In this document: positions 20,677 through 31,710 of the stretch, piece by piece
How the letters are laid out: every line of letters starts with the position of its first letter
How positions within the stretch are numbered: the stretch's first letter is position 1
From: Meconema thalassinum
Lineage: Eukaryota; Arthropoda; Insecta; Orthoptera; Tettigoniidae
Length of the DNA: 64,000 nt
Assembly (NCBI GenBank): GCA_946902985.2
Contig: OX336389.2
Coordinates: forward strand, 981,272,482 to 981,336,481
Direction: 5' to 3'
Notes under the pieces: generated by a model
What the model was told of the DNA's origin: nothing
The model's input: the letters and a program-made list of their open reading frames with translations, nothing else
The model's database searches: none
Program-made: the position numbers and the translations under genes

Positions 20677-22400
20677 GGGAATGGAGAGGGTTGTCCAAAA
20701 TATCAAGTGGACAGTGTTACCAGCAGGGTTTCAAAGGGTAAGTATGTAAAATTTGGTGCAATTAGGTGAAACGGTGTAGATTTGTGCTAAAGGACCTGAA
20801 TGCAGGGAATGGAGTGGTCTGTCCGAAATTTAAAGTGGACAGTGTTACCCGCAGGGTTCCAAAGGGTAAGTATACAAAATTTAGTTCAGATCGGTAAAAC
20901 AGTATAGATTTGTGCCAAAGGGCCTAAAAAAAGGGAATGGGGTGATTTGTCCGAAATTTCAAGTAGACAATGTTTAAGGGTACATAAAGTTTGGTTTAGA
21001 TCGGTGAAATGATGTAGAATTTTGCCCAAGGTCCTAAATGCGGGGAATGGATAGGTCTGTCCGAAATTTCATGTAGACAGTGTTAATTGTCAGGTTCCAA
21101 AGGGCAAGTATGTAAAATTTGGTTCAGATTTTTGCCAAAGGGCCAAAATGCAGGGAATGGAGTGATCTGTCCGAAATTTCAAGCAAACAGTGTTACTCGT
21201 CGGGTTTCAAAGAGTAAGTAGGCCTATGTAAAATTTGGTTCAGATCGGTGAAATGGCGTAGATTTGTGCCAGAGGGCTTAAATGCAAGGAATGGAGTGGT
21301 TTGTCCGAAAATTCAAGTAAACAGTATTTAAGTACAGGGTCATTAAACATGTGCACGCCACTAAACATGGCAGCTAAGCCAGCTGTGACTAGCGCAGACC
21401 GCGGCCGCGCGCACCCGGTTCAGCTGGCAGTGGCACGCTCCGCTGACTCATATCGTTAGTTCAAAAGTGTTTTGTCATTCATATGGGTGTGTATTTGCAA
21501 AGCTTAGACGTTAGTGTTGCATGTTTAGGGAGTATTGTGATTACTGTGATTGTTGGTCATGCTTAGACACCAATTCACATTGCACGAACGTGTGTATATC
21601 CATAATTCGTATATGAAAAGCAGCAAAATCTTGTTCTGAAACGAGACGAAAATGTCGAATCAAGTTTCCAGGAAGACCTGTGCCTAATGCCAGTACAATT
21701 AGGAGGTTCGCTGAACGATTCAAGGAAACAGGCTCCGTAAATAATAAAAGAGTTGACAGACATTCTTTCATCAGAAGATGTCAGGTGTGTGTTACAAGAG
21801 AGGGAGGACATTTTCAACATCGCCTATGAGCACTGTAAGTACACATTATTGAATATGTTTGGTAAAAGGGTGAAAGTGCGCACCAACAGCCGGCTGAACC
21901 GGATGAGCGTGGCCGCGATCTGCGCTAGTCACAGCCAGCTTAGCTTGCCGTGTTTAATGACCCTGTACATAAAGTTTGGTTTAGATCAGTGAAACAATGT
22001 AGATTTGTGCCAAAGGGCCTAGATGCTGGGAATGGATAGGTCTGTCCGAAATTTCATGTAGAGATTATTACTCGTCAGTTTCCAAAGGGTAAGTATGCAA
22101 AATTTGGTTCAGATCGGTTTAACAGTGTAGATTTGTGCCAAAGAGCCTAAATGCAGGGAATGGAATGGTCTGTCCGAAATTTCATGTAGACAGTGTTACT
22201 CATCGGTTTCCAAAGGGTAAGTATGCAGAATTCGGTTCAGATCGGTTTAACAGTGTAGATTTGTGCCAAAGGGCCTAAATGCACGGAATGGAGGGGACTG
22301 TCCGAAATTTAAAGTGGACAGGGTTACCCGCAGGGTTCCAAAGGGTAAGTATACAAATTTTGGTTCAGATCGGTGAAACTGTGCAGATTTGTACAAATAA
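20677..22400 (+). repeat. Tandem array, ~110-134-bp unit, split by a mariner insertion
   Basis: Units begin GGGAATGGAGTGGTCTGTCC, followed by GAAATTTCA(A/T)GT, a GTTAC-CG-GGGTT-CAAAGGGTAAGTAT block, TTGGTTCAGATCGGTGAAAC and GATTTGTGCCAAAGGGCC. Starts are at 20677, 20805, 20933, 21043, 21153 and 21287 (spacings 128, 128, 110, 110 and 134). After the insert, the array resumes at about 21,966 with three more starts up to about 22,400. The short units carry defined internal deletions. Confidence 0.9.
21335..21965 (+). mobile_element. Tc1/mariner-type non-autonomous element, 631 bp, TA TSD
   Basis: TIRs start CAGGGTCATTAAACA at both ends and run about 75-95 bp with one indel. TA flanks both sides (21,333-21,334 and 21,966-21,967). 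The tandem unit it entered gives the empty site: an uninterrupted unit near 20,975 reads TTTAAGGGTACATAAAGTTTGG. Plus-strand internal sequence encodes KFPGRPVPNASTIRRFAERF and KETGSVNN in one frame, a DUF4817-type helix-turn-helix relic after a frameshift. Confidence 0.85.
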
Positions 22401-22436
22401 CAGACAGACAAACTTATATATATAGATAAGTTTGTA

Positions 22437-23581
22437 CAGTGAAACCTCTCGTAACGGACACCCCTTCATAATGGACGATTTTCTAGATCCGTGACCAAAC
22501 CCCTACTAAGTACATTGGTAATTAATCTCTCTTATGTGGACACTCGCTATTACGGACACTGACATCCCGGCCGCATTTTTAAAAAACCAACCTCTCCTAG
22601 CAGACACTTCTTTCGAAAAGAAATCGCATCTCTGTAGGTCTATTTGTCTTGTATGAACACACTGTTGTATTAATGTACATTCAACATATCCTGTGCTTCC
22701 TGGAAGCCAGTTAGTGCTGACCTTCCCATCCCCTATCTTTTGCACTGCTCCAAAAATAAACCTAGGCCTAACGTTATCACTTTCATTGTTCTCTTGAACT
22801 TGAAATGGTCGGGATAAGGGAATTCATACTTTCACTATCTGGTCAGTGTTAACGTGAAACTTCTTAAATCTATTGTAGGACCTGTGCGTTACAGCAGCAA
22901 GTGAGTGCATTTAAAATGGCTCCTCGTAAAAGTTTAACTTTAAAAGCGAAAGTAGACATCCTAGATTAACACAAACGTGAGAAATGTGGTGTACAGAAAC
23001 CATGAGAAGTGTTTAAGATTGGAAAGACACAGGCAGCAGAAATTGTGAAAAGAACAAGAAGAGATAATGAAGGTATGGCGTCTTAATGGTAATGAGCTGC
23101 AAATTAGACAGTTTCAAAGTGGTAATGGTGCTGTTATTGATAAGTCAGTGATAGGGTGGTTCAGCAAAATAAGAAGTCGGGACCAATGATACAAACCAAA
23201 GCATTGGATTTTGCAGCAAAATTAGGTATCGGAGATTTCAAAGCCTCAAACGGCTGGCTCGAGAATTTCAGAAAGCGCCATGATATAAAATTAAGAGCAA
23301 TTTGCAGAGAATCCTCCACTGATAATATGGATAATGTTTCAACCTGGGAAGAAAAATTGCCTTCCATCTCCGACGGCTATTTGCCGGAAAACAGTTTAAA
23401 TGTGGACGAAACTTGACAGTTTTACCGAGCGTAACCCTACGTTTTCATGCAAGTACACAAACTGCACAAGTACATGTGCCAAATTGCAATCATTTACTCT
23501 AACCCTCTCTATAGTGGACACCCCTCTTTAGCGGACAGTATTTACGGTCCTAAGGGTATCCGTTATAGAGAGGTTTCACTG
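22437..23581 (+). mobile_element. pogo/Tigger-type element, 1,145 bp, internally deleted, TA TSD
   Basis: Ends are CAGTGAAACCTCTC(G/T) in inverted orientation, with GGACACCC close inside, and TA flanks at 22,435-22,436 and 23,582-23,583. Plus-strand coding begins near 22,916 with MAPRKSLTLKAKVDIL, the Tigger N-terminal helix-turn-helix start. It continues broken into the CENPB-type domain at 23,156-23,416 (KALDFAAKLGIGDFKASNGW, then LENFRKRH), and ends just after NVDET. Everything after the first part of the DDE domain has been deleted. Confidence 0.88.
23156..23416 (+). pseudogene. Tigger transposase remnant (CENPB-type DNA-binding domain)
   Basis: An 86-codon frame with the CENPB HTH signature F.AS.GWL..F..RH, a spacer, and the start of the DDE region (N-V-D-E-T). 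In intact pogo/Tigger transposases of about 500 residues this is roughly residues 60-170. The upstream HTH (22,916 onward) is in a different frame with a stop. It lies inside the TIR-bounded element. Confidence 0.8.
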
Positions 23582-23639
23582 TAATTGTAAGTTCTTTCAT
23601 CCAACACTTAGTTTCGTTGCTATGACATTTTTATTTGAT

Positions 23640-25640
23640 TTCCCGAAAGTAGGGTCAAGGGGAATCTTTCCTTCTTGGTTTCACCGATTCATTTAAACCT
23701 TTAGTGTCATCCATTACATATTGGATGCCGCCATTTTGTGTCTGGGAATTTTGTAGTGTAAGGCATCGCGATCTACACTACTCCCAAATATTCAATCACA
23801 TCCTACCTACTGACTGAACTAGAGCTACCTTCCTTAATTCTGGAGGAGCAGAGTGTGGCATTTACACCTACACTTGGATAATATATGATTTTCATACAGT
23901 ACCCTGTTTCGTATTTAGGGAGTCGGTACTTGAAATTACTGTCAATTATCAGTACTGCACCGGAAATATGTGCTAAATTATGTAAATATGTATTTTTACT
24001 TCTTGCCCATTCAACGACGGCAGCCATATTTGTCAATCGCATGAGGTCTCTTCGACTGTAACCGAGGCGCACACATTGACGTTATATTAGTGTTGCCAAC
24101 ATGCAGGATACCAAAACGACTGGGCTGGATAAATATTATTTATGCATGTGTACGCCCACTGTGCATGGCAGAAACCAGGGGTGTATATATTAGCTAAGGC
24201 TGCCCACCTACAGTCGACCAAAATATTATGTGCACTCGAGTTTTAAGGTTGTTTGTGAAGTAACCAATAGACCTACATAAAATCCAATAACATCATCATT
24301 TTCGTTGTTCTATTTTACGTTAGTTCATGTAGGTTTGGAATTTTTAATTTATATTTTAATATTTTTATCGCAGTTGAAACAAAAAAAGTGCCCGTTTTTA
24401 AGCGTGTTTCAACCATGCGTCACATTTAAGAATTATTATCTCACAAACCCTTCATCAGATCAAATTCAAATTTTAACACAATATACATTGTAATGTTGTG
24501 TACCTGGTTTATTAATTTCAAAATTTTGTGTGTTCAAGAACGAAAGTTGTTATCCTTTTTGTAAGGTAACTTTTTCTCGGCTCGGGATCATTGGAAAATG
24601 TAGTTCTTGGTTGCGTTGTAATCCTTATACATCAAAAAGTTATGCTGTATGACTGTGAAATACGTAAATTAATTCACTTATTTTATATCGGTTTGTATTT
24701 GTACGGGGAATTAAGACATGGTTCACCAGCTAGCCGCTCCGGGAAATGCTGTACAGCGTTGCTGATACGGAGCCCATCACTTCCGAGCGAGGCGCGCCAT
24801 GACGCGTGATGGAGCCCATCTTGGCAACGCTGTACCGCTTTCATCGGAGCGGCTAACTGGTGAACCATGTCTTAATTCCCCGTACAAATACAAACCGATA
24901 TAAAATAATTGAATTAATTTACATATTTCACAATCATACAGCATACCTTTTTGATGTATAAGGATTACAAAGCGACCAAGAACTACATTTTCAAGCCACC
25001 CCGAGCCGAGAAAAAGTTACCTTACAACAATGATAACAACTTTGTTTCTTGGACACACAAAATTGTGAAATTAATAAACCAGTTATACAACATTTCAATG
25101 TATATTGTGTTAAAATTTGGATTTGATCTGACGACGGGTTTGAGAGATAATAATTCTTAAATGTGACGCATGGTTGAAACACGCTTAAAAACGGGCACAT
25201 TTTGTGTTCCAACTGCGATAAAAAATATTAAAATATAAATTAAAAATTCCAAACCTACATGAACTAACGTAAAATAGAACGACGAAAATGATGATGTTAT
25301 TGGATTTTATGTAGGTCTATTGGTTACTTCACAAACAACCTTCAAACTCGAGTACACATAATATTTTGGTCGACAGTAGTGACTAGTGGTCTTGATAAAG
25401 ATTATTGAGGGGTTGGCAATGCTGTGTTTGTCCATAATTCATGCATATAAAGGCAGACTCAGCTGGAATTTTACTATATAATTCTTGATCTAAAAAGGGG
25501 ATGATGGGCGGGTTATAGACTGCGAATGAATAAACATCTATTACATCATTTACAGATTTTTTCTTCCATCATTACCAAAGGTATTTTACCTAATCTCAGT
25601 AGGTTAGTAATTTTTTTCGTAGGATTTGCTCTCCTCCAGT
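23640..25640. repeat. Repeat X, copy 2, split by a foldback element
   Basis: Landmarks GATTTTCATACAG, CACCGGAAATATGTG and ACGACGGCAGCCATATTTG (23,890-24,120) lie before the foldback element. GGGGTTGGCAATGCTG, GGGCGGGTTATAGAC and AAAGGTATTTTACC (25,408-25,590) lie after it. The order is that of copy 1, with the foldback inserted between the two halves. The stretch 23,584-23,890 before the first landmark has no recognised feature. Confidence 0.65.
24211..25376. mobile_element. Foldback element with ~560-580-bp inverted arms, TA TSD
   Basis: A near-perfect palindrome: C(A/T)GTCGACCAAAATATTATG at both ends, arms of more than 550 bp, and a short GC-rich centre at about 24,770-24,830 (GAGGCGCGCC). 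TA duplicates at 24,209-24,210 and 25,377-25,378 suggest Tc1/mariner-type mobilisation. No intact coding. It entered repeat X. Confidence 0.9.
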
Positions 25641-25649
25641 TTTACTCCC

Positions 25650-25770
25650 TTTCTTTCATTAACCCTTTCGATATTAATAGCACCACATCAAATACCAGTT
25701 TCATTACTTGTTCATTTCCAAGGAGTCCCTGATCTGTCAGATGGGAGTGGGACCACACCACAAGGCGCAT
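25650..25770 (-). mobile_element. LINE-B 5'-leader fragment
   Basis: The minus strand matches the LINE-B leader seen at about 3,500-3,590, including ATCTGACAGAT, AGGGACTCCTTGG and a following ATTAATATCGA. It is a short fragment without coding. Confidence 0.5.
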
Positions 25771-26599
25771 AACATAGATGGCTATCCCGGAACATATTTC
25801 TTCGCAATGGAATCACATATCTTCCATTAACAAAGCTCGAAGCAGGTATTGGTGAAACTAGTTCTCGTTCAAAATCAAAGATACAAACCAAGAATCATGC
25901 CATACTGACAGAATTCATATGAGAAAAGCAGATTCAGAATTAAGGAATAATCCACATAACAATCAAATGACAGATAATGGAAAGCAGGTTTATCTCAAAG
26001 GACAGAGATATGTTTAACACACATACACACATGTCTGCAACGTCTAAAGAGAACACACAAAAAGATATATCGATGGCCAGTTCAATACAGGAACAACTCG
26101 AAAAACATAGTTTGGAGATAATGGCGTTTAAAGATTTTTCACTGACCTACTATTTGCTCTAATAACTTAATTAGGAATTTAAAGATAACAATCTGGATTT
26201 TTTACATTGTTTAGTTGCAATTACAAGTAATTATTTGGTGTGATGTTAATATTAAAACACATTCCGAAATATCTAATTATCTTGAATATTCGGAGTTGTT
26301 GCCGTATTGAACTGGTATTAATAGTCTGCTTTGAAAAGGATTTTTAGTTGTTGCTGAAGAAAGACAAGAATAGGGATCCGTAAAAATGTATTTATTATTA
26401 TTTCAATTGTAATTACACTCTATTTTCTTTATAAATGATTGTCTTTTAAATATATGACTGTTTCGACATAATTAATGTGCATCAAGTTATCCAAATAACT
26501 GTACACATAAGTGAAAGTTGGAATAAAAAACTCACGAGTCTCTTCAGAATTTAACGCTTCGAAGAACTGCTAATATTGGTGGGGAATGCTGTTGGACTA
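25771..26599. other. No gene seen
   Basis: AT-rich DNA with short frames only. GTTGTTGCCGTATTGAACTGG at about 26,295 resembles TTATTGCTATATTGAACTGG near 30,363 and TGTTGCTATATTGAACTAG near 30,198, all on the plus strand. They may belong to one more low-copy repeat. Confidence 0.4.
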
Positions 26600-27880
26600 G
26601 CACAAAGAAATGAGATCATCTATCTTCGCTTTAGATATTGCAGGTGTTGATAATAAGCTTTCTTCAACTGAGGGATGATATTCCTGTTCCTTCGAACCCT
26701 ACCTTGTATATTCATCTTTCTGTATTCCTCTTGTGTGTACGATGTTTTGAAAAACACCACATATGGTTCTGATTTTTCAACTCTTATGACACATATGTCA
26801 TTCCAGGAAACAACTTCCCCATTTTCATTTACTTTGAAATTGTTACCCAAACTTTCTTGGAGACCTTTAGAATCAATGAAGTCATCAGTTGACATTTCAA
26901 CAGTTTTATAAGTATGCCCTTTGGTTTTTGCTAACCTTATTATTATTAAACCAATTGAGAAGGAATATAAATTGGCCCTCCATTTAAGGTTCTCTTTTTA
27001 GAGCGTTCAATCAGGGCGTGCATACTATCACCCTCATTCTGGGTGTGGCCGACTACTAGAAACTTTAAACTTGGTGGTTCCAGAGTTCAGTACATGAAAC
27101 ATAAACAGAGAAACCAAAAATGTATTTTTGTTTTGGCCACCACAATTGTCAGCATCAAATATCACATTCTTCAAAGTATTTGTTCAAACAGCTTGCAATG
27201 TCATTTGCTCCTTATTTAGCAACTCCTTCATGCCAGAAGTAGCAGGTCCCTTTTTTCTCAGTAATGTTATAGATAGTGAAATTGTAGAATGATAGTCGTC
27301 GTTTGTAGTAGAATTGACAGACATCTCCACTTAAGGTAATGATATGACAGCTTGTAAGTCAAAGCAGCAAATCTAAATACTAGATTTTCTTTGAGCATTT
27401 TTTAAATCATATTCTTTTTCTGATCGACAGAAGTTCTCTTCAAGCAGGTGTCTGTCAAACTTTTCTTGTTTCGTAATTTTCTCTTCAGGGAAAGAATTCC
27501 TATAGCCTAGCATTCACATTGTGGACATTGGTCTTTCTTTGGCTTAAAAAAGGCAATGTTATATTCCGTATTGAAAATATTATCATACATACTCAATTTT
27601 GCAAAAGGTTGTCCCTTCTCTTTACATGAATTAATATACATACGGTACATAGCTGCTAGTGTAAGGCTTCCATCCAATTACTTCTTTGTGGAACACGCAC
27701 AGCAATAATGAGAATCAACAGCTTCAAATGATTCAATATGAGTTTTAATAGTTGCTTTAAAAACTGGATCCAATGCTCTCCCTCTCTTTCCACAGCAGCC
27801 TCGTTTATCGGGTTCAATCACACCATCATTCTTCTTTTTACAGGAAGTAAATATCATCTTGCTGCTTATATCTAATGTCA

Positions 27881-28561
27881 TCAGAAGAAACAACTTACAT
27901 TCACACCATTAATTTCTAAATAATAAGAGTAGTTCAATGATCGATTGCTGTCCAACTTCTTGTAAGCATATTTAGGCTGTATTACTTCCATACACTGTGC
28001 TAGATGCTCCCTTTCTAGATCAATGCTTCCTATTTTCCAGTAATTGTTGTTAAGAGCCTGCCTTTCTTCTTCAGAAATTCTACTAGAACACTTAAGCCTA
28101 CATTTCTCAGTGCAAGGGGTTTTTAAGGTTTTACTAGGAACAACATTACCCGATACGTTTATGTAGCTCTCACTTAAATTTCTTTGTTTTTTAGCAATAT
28201 ATTTAGCCCATTTTCCTGGTTGACGAATGCGTTTTCTACCCTTTCTACATCCACCTGTTCCCAATATTTCTGTTTCATTGTGCTCATGTTGATCCCTTCC
28301 AGGAATACTCTCTCTGTCTTTTATATTTTCCAAATTTGCTTCATTATTTCTAATTTCAACCCTTTCTCCAGGCCCACTACTTTCTGGTATGTTATTCTTT
28401 TTTAAATTCCTAGTATGCACAGTAATGACTTCACTTTCAGAAATGTCACTTCCAACGGAACTCGTATCACTTTCAGGTACATAATCTTTGTCGTTATAAT
28501 CATCAAATTCAAAATCCAAACATTCCTCTAGTTCTCCAATCTTATCATTTTTGGTCAACAC
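27881..28561 (-). pseudogene. Longest surviving frame of the 'GHTQNE'-type gene (N-terminal acidic and Cys-rich part)
   Basis: 226 codons: a highly acidic, Ser-rich segment (DDYNDKDYVPESDTSSVGSD), a basic KGRKRIRQPGKWAKYIAKKQ stretch that could be a nuclear-localisation or DNA-contact region, then the CTEKCRLKCS cysteine cluster. The frame ends at CFF and coding continues in a shifted frame at 27,893-27,678. In-frame codons extend a few residues upstream (WIKYAS), so the reported beginning is not a real start codon. Confidence 0.6.
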
Positions 28562-28919
28562 TGAAGCATATTTTATCCACTAACTTCACTGGATACTTCA
28601 TAAGTTCCTGGAGTTATGTCCATAGCAGAAGGAGGGACTGTATGTTCACCAGGTACCTAAAATATAAAATAGTGCATAAAGAGACACATAAATATTAATT
28701 ATGTCACTATCTTGATAACACAATGAATAAAATACATTCTTAATGTATAGTTTTACCTCTTCTGGATATGTTGGAGTTATTTCCATATTCTCCCAATCCT
28801 CAAATAGTGCAGTATTTGGTTCCTTGTGTGGCAGTACCAGTGCAATAGATTCTTTTCTTGGCCCAGTATGTGCTTCCAATCCATTTCCAATGTCATTCAT
28901 AGCCAAAAGCTTAAATTAA

Positions 28920-29684
28920 CCCTTAATTCACTACCTGAGTCCCCGGGACTCACAGTCATTTTTTCAATCTTTGTGCATCTCGTGAATTTGCGCCGATTTT
29001 TTCCCGCCACTGTATACCTTCCTTCAGTTGAGTGTTGAATGTGTAGCGGAAGAGACGTGTGCAAGCGGTGACTGGAAAGTGGGCAAAAGTGCTCGAATGA
29101 GTCCCGGGGACTCATGGTAGATATTTATGTTACAACTTCTATTCATGAGCTTGCAGTATATATGCTTATTTTATATTTGAGTATGGATCATAATCATGCT
29201 GGATGTTATTCAGTAAGTATCACTGATCCTGATGTCGAGTCTGTTGTAAATTCATGGCTCCAAGAAGAAGAAAACCAAAGTTAAAAAATGTTCGAAAAGA
29301 TATGCAGATCCTGTGTAACAGAGACCCTTGCTGGATCTTCACTGTCATACAATACATGTGATATTTGTTTTGGTGTTGATTACAACAGTAATTGTCGTTT
29401 TAAAATGATGCTGATGATATTTGTGAATTAAATAGTTTCTGATATTTTTTATAATTTTGAAAAAATGTGATAGTTTGATGTTTATTGAGATCATTGTGAG
29501 AATATCTCATTATTTGTAAATATTTCTAATTTACTGTATTAGTAATTAAGTGTATTAACATGAAATGTCCATATCAAGTCAAGTGCATTTTAATTTTTTT
29601 CTTAATTTTGATATTTAAAAAAGTGAGTCTGTGGGACTCAGGGTAGGAATATACATGACATGTTTCCTAGTAGTGAATTGACGG
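28920..29684. mobile_element. piggyBac-like non-autonomous element, 765 bp, TTAA TSD
   Basis: Exact TTAA flanks at 28,916-28,919 and 29,685-29,688. The ends are CC(C/G)T(T/C)AATTCACTAC in inverted orientation, with TGAGTCCC(C)GGGACTCA palindromes just inside the left end. TTAA duplication and a CC-start terminus are diagnostic for piggyBac. Internal plus-strand sequence has no long frame. It sits in intron 1 of the decayed gene, about 10 bp upstream of the exon 2 acceptor. Confidence 0.88.
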
Positions 29685-29900
29685 TTAAATTAACATTATA
29701 AATTTTATACAGTATGTTATGGTATCATTAACTTCACAATAATGGACTCAAAGACAACTTATAGCTTACCTCATTTCTCACAGATTAAATAGTTGATACT
29801 GTTTTGGAAAATGCAGCAATCCCACTAGGCTAAGTAAATCAGATTCACGCACAAGAAGCTGGGCCCTTGTTTCCGAAGGCATCTTTTCATGTTCATTCAT

Positions 29901-30409
29901 CTTGGCAACAATAACAAGGATGAAATACAACACTCCACTGCACACAACAGTTAAGTTACCTATTCAAAACTAAAACATAGCCTAACTACGTTTGAATTAC
30001 CAGACATAAATTTCTCAACAGGGGTAAAATGCTTTTAATACCCCCAAAATGTTTAGTACCGGCACTCCCAAATATTAAAATAGCAATAACTTGGAAATAA
30101 TTTCAAACTACAAATTCTATACAGAACCAACTCAAAATGTGTATGTGTGGAATTGAAACGAGTGTCAGCTTTGGTTCTATAAGGAAATAAGTCAGTGTTG
30201 CTATATTGAACTAGTCTCAAATGATCAACAATATAATTCCAAAAAGAATTATATGCTTTTGTAGCTAGAATACTGTGGATTTTGACTTGATTCACTATTG
30301 AAATGATAAACAGGCCCATGGCCAGTGGCTAGGAGGCAATAACTCTAAATAGCCATTTTTTGAGTTATTGCTATATTGAACTGGACCATTGATATTACCA
30401 GTGCACGGG
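29901..30409. other. No gene seen
   Basis: Non-coding DNA upstream of the decayed gene. An 88-codon minus-strand frame (30,053-30,319) has no recognised motif. A TATTGAACT(G/A)G-type motif recurs at 30,198 and 30,363. Confidence 0.45.
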
Positions 30410-31425
30410 ACAGGAACCTGACTTGTACAGTTTCACTTATATGGTAAATGATACCTTTTCAGGGGTTCGTTCCAGGGGACAATACCTATTGAAATTGCCG
30501 TTTATTATGACTAATATACTGGAAATATGTGCAAAATTAAGTAATATTTGTGTTTCTTGTTGAATTTTATACTCTGTGAAGTTGCCTCAATAGGATTGAC
30601 ATTTCAGCGGAAATTCCACTTCAGTCATCACTCATCTGCCTCTTGACCAATCCATGTTCGCATAGTTTATGTCATAATACTCTGCGTTGCAATATTACAG
30701 CCCACGTGCTTCAGTGCCTGGTCAGCTGCATCTCTAGCTTGTACAGTTTGGCAACCTCGTTCTCAGACCACATGGCGAGACGCGAACTGTCAATCCTATT
30801 CTGGCAGCTCACAGAGTATAACTACGGCAGCCATGCTGCTCACTCCAGCTGAGGGAGACATGACGAGAAATTGAAGTCATGACAGTGTGCCCAACATGTA
30901 AGATATAAAATACACCACCACTAGGAGAATATGGAAGTGCTAGGCTGTAACCATTGATCTGGACGCGTTAGGCTGTAACCATTGACAAAACCATTGATCT
31001 GGACGCATTAGATTGTAACCATTGACAAAACCATTCATCTGGCCGCGTTAGGCTGTAAGCATTGTCAAAGCCATTGGATTGGACAAAACGAAAGTTAGAA
31101 TGGTCGGGTGTAGGTGCAGCCAAACAGCCGCAGGAAGCTAGCGGGGCACTGTTGACCCGAAAACCATTGGATTGGACGTGTTGACATTGGCGCTCTTAAC
31201 TGCCTATAAAATTAGTACCATATGCATGGGGTTGGCAATACTGTTTTAACGCCGAAAATAGCCGACACGGCTGGAATTTTTACAATATGAGGAGTGCTAT
31301 ATAATTTGGGTTGGTGGGTGGGTTATAGACAGCCGAAGAGTGAACTATATCATTCTCCGAGCAATTTTGAATCATTAGGAAAGGTATTTATTGCAAATTT
31401 CAGAAGTCCCCCCCCTAGGTTCATG
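30410..31425. repeat. Repeat X, copy 3, with internal minisatellite
   Basis: CTGGAAATATGTGCAAAATTAAG at about 30,510, CGGCAGCCATGCTGCT, GGGGTTGGCAATACTG, GGTGGGTGGGTTATAGACAG and AGGAAAGGTATTT follow the copy-1 order. At 30,940-31,090 there are about four units of 40-62 bp built on GCGTTAGGCTGTAACCATTG and CAAAACCATTGATCTGGACG. Confidence 0.65.
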
Positions 31426-31523
31426 TCTCCTGCACTGTAACCAAGGGAGCCCATAAACCTAATGTAAAAAATAGAAATGTACTCAATTAATGACAACATT
31501 CCTGGCATATTTTTTCAACTTAC

Positions 31524-31710
31524 GAGAGAAAAGCATTCACTGCTGATTCTTATCGCATATTCTTGTCCAGCTTCACTAGATGGTTCTATCATACAGCCAC
31601 CGACAGGTATAACTCCTTTAGGGCGAATGTTGAATACACCCCTCCTCTCAAAGTACTTTCTTTCATTTTCGGGATAATAAAACATAAACCCCTCCTTCAC
31701 GACGATGAAC
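31524..31710 (-). CDS. PLEKHD1-like: Exon of a PH-domain protein, PLEKHD1-like (host gene, partial)
   Basis: A 187-bp minus-strand exon with acceptor ...GTAATCCAG at 31,711-31,712 and donor GTAAGT from 31,523. It encodes 62 codons after one carried-over base: FIVVKEGFMFYYPENERK, then FNIRPKGVIPVGGCMIEP, then EYAIRISSECFSL. 'FFI-KEG---YY----------FNI-PKGVIPLGGC---P' is the central beta-strand part of the pleckstrin-homology domain of PLEKHD1, a PH plus coiled-coil protein of membrane-associated function. There are no stops or frameshifts. The other exons must lie in distant introns: 5' exons to the right, 3' coiled-coil exons to the left. I found none in the window. It is the only recognisably conserved, non-transposon host coding in the window. 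Confidence 0.85.

Larger units (their letters stand above)
19842..22434 (+). mobile_element. Composite non-autonomous element with an internal tandem array
   Basis: It starts ACTAGCAGTAGTGCCTGGCTTCGCCCGG, a start shared by a widespread class of animal repeats with a CCCGGCTTCGCCCGG-like head. It ends in ACAGACAGACAAACTTATATATATAGATAAGTT, a typical tail of the same class. Most of the second half is a tandem array. No coding of its own is seen; the superfamily is not identified. A mariner derivative sits inside the array and a Tigger derivative abuts the 3' end. Confidence 0.5.
26600..29900 (-). pseudogene. Decayed multi-exon transposase-like gene ('GHTQNE' type), superfamily uncertain
   Basis: Minus-strand order: exon 1 29,900-29,770 (MNEHEKMPSETRAQLLVRES, donor GTAAGC); exon 2 28,909-28,757 (AMNDIGNGLEAHTGPRK, donor GTAAAA); exon 3 from 28,656. 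Exon 3 includes an acidic N-part, a CTEKCRLKCS cysteine cluster with EEERQALNNNYWKIG, and GCCGKRGRA. It continues with IFNTEYNIAFFKPKKDQCPQ, FDADNCGGQNKNTFLVS, then GHTQNEGDSMHALIERSKKR, and a C-terminal IRVEK block ending near 26,600. The D-N-C-GGQNKN and GHTQNE blocks are shared with a large animal gene family that I take to be transposase-derived. At least four stops or frameshifts plus a phase mismatch after exon 1 mark it as dead. Confidence 0.65.

Noticed and set aside
20677..22400. CRISPR-like regular repeat
   Set aside because: Units are contiguous with no unique spacers and the DNA is eukaryotic; it is a tandem array.
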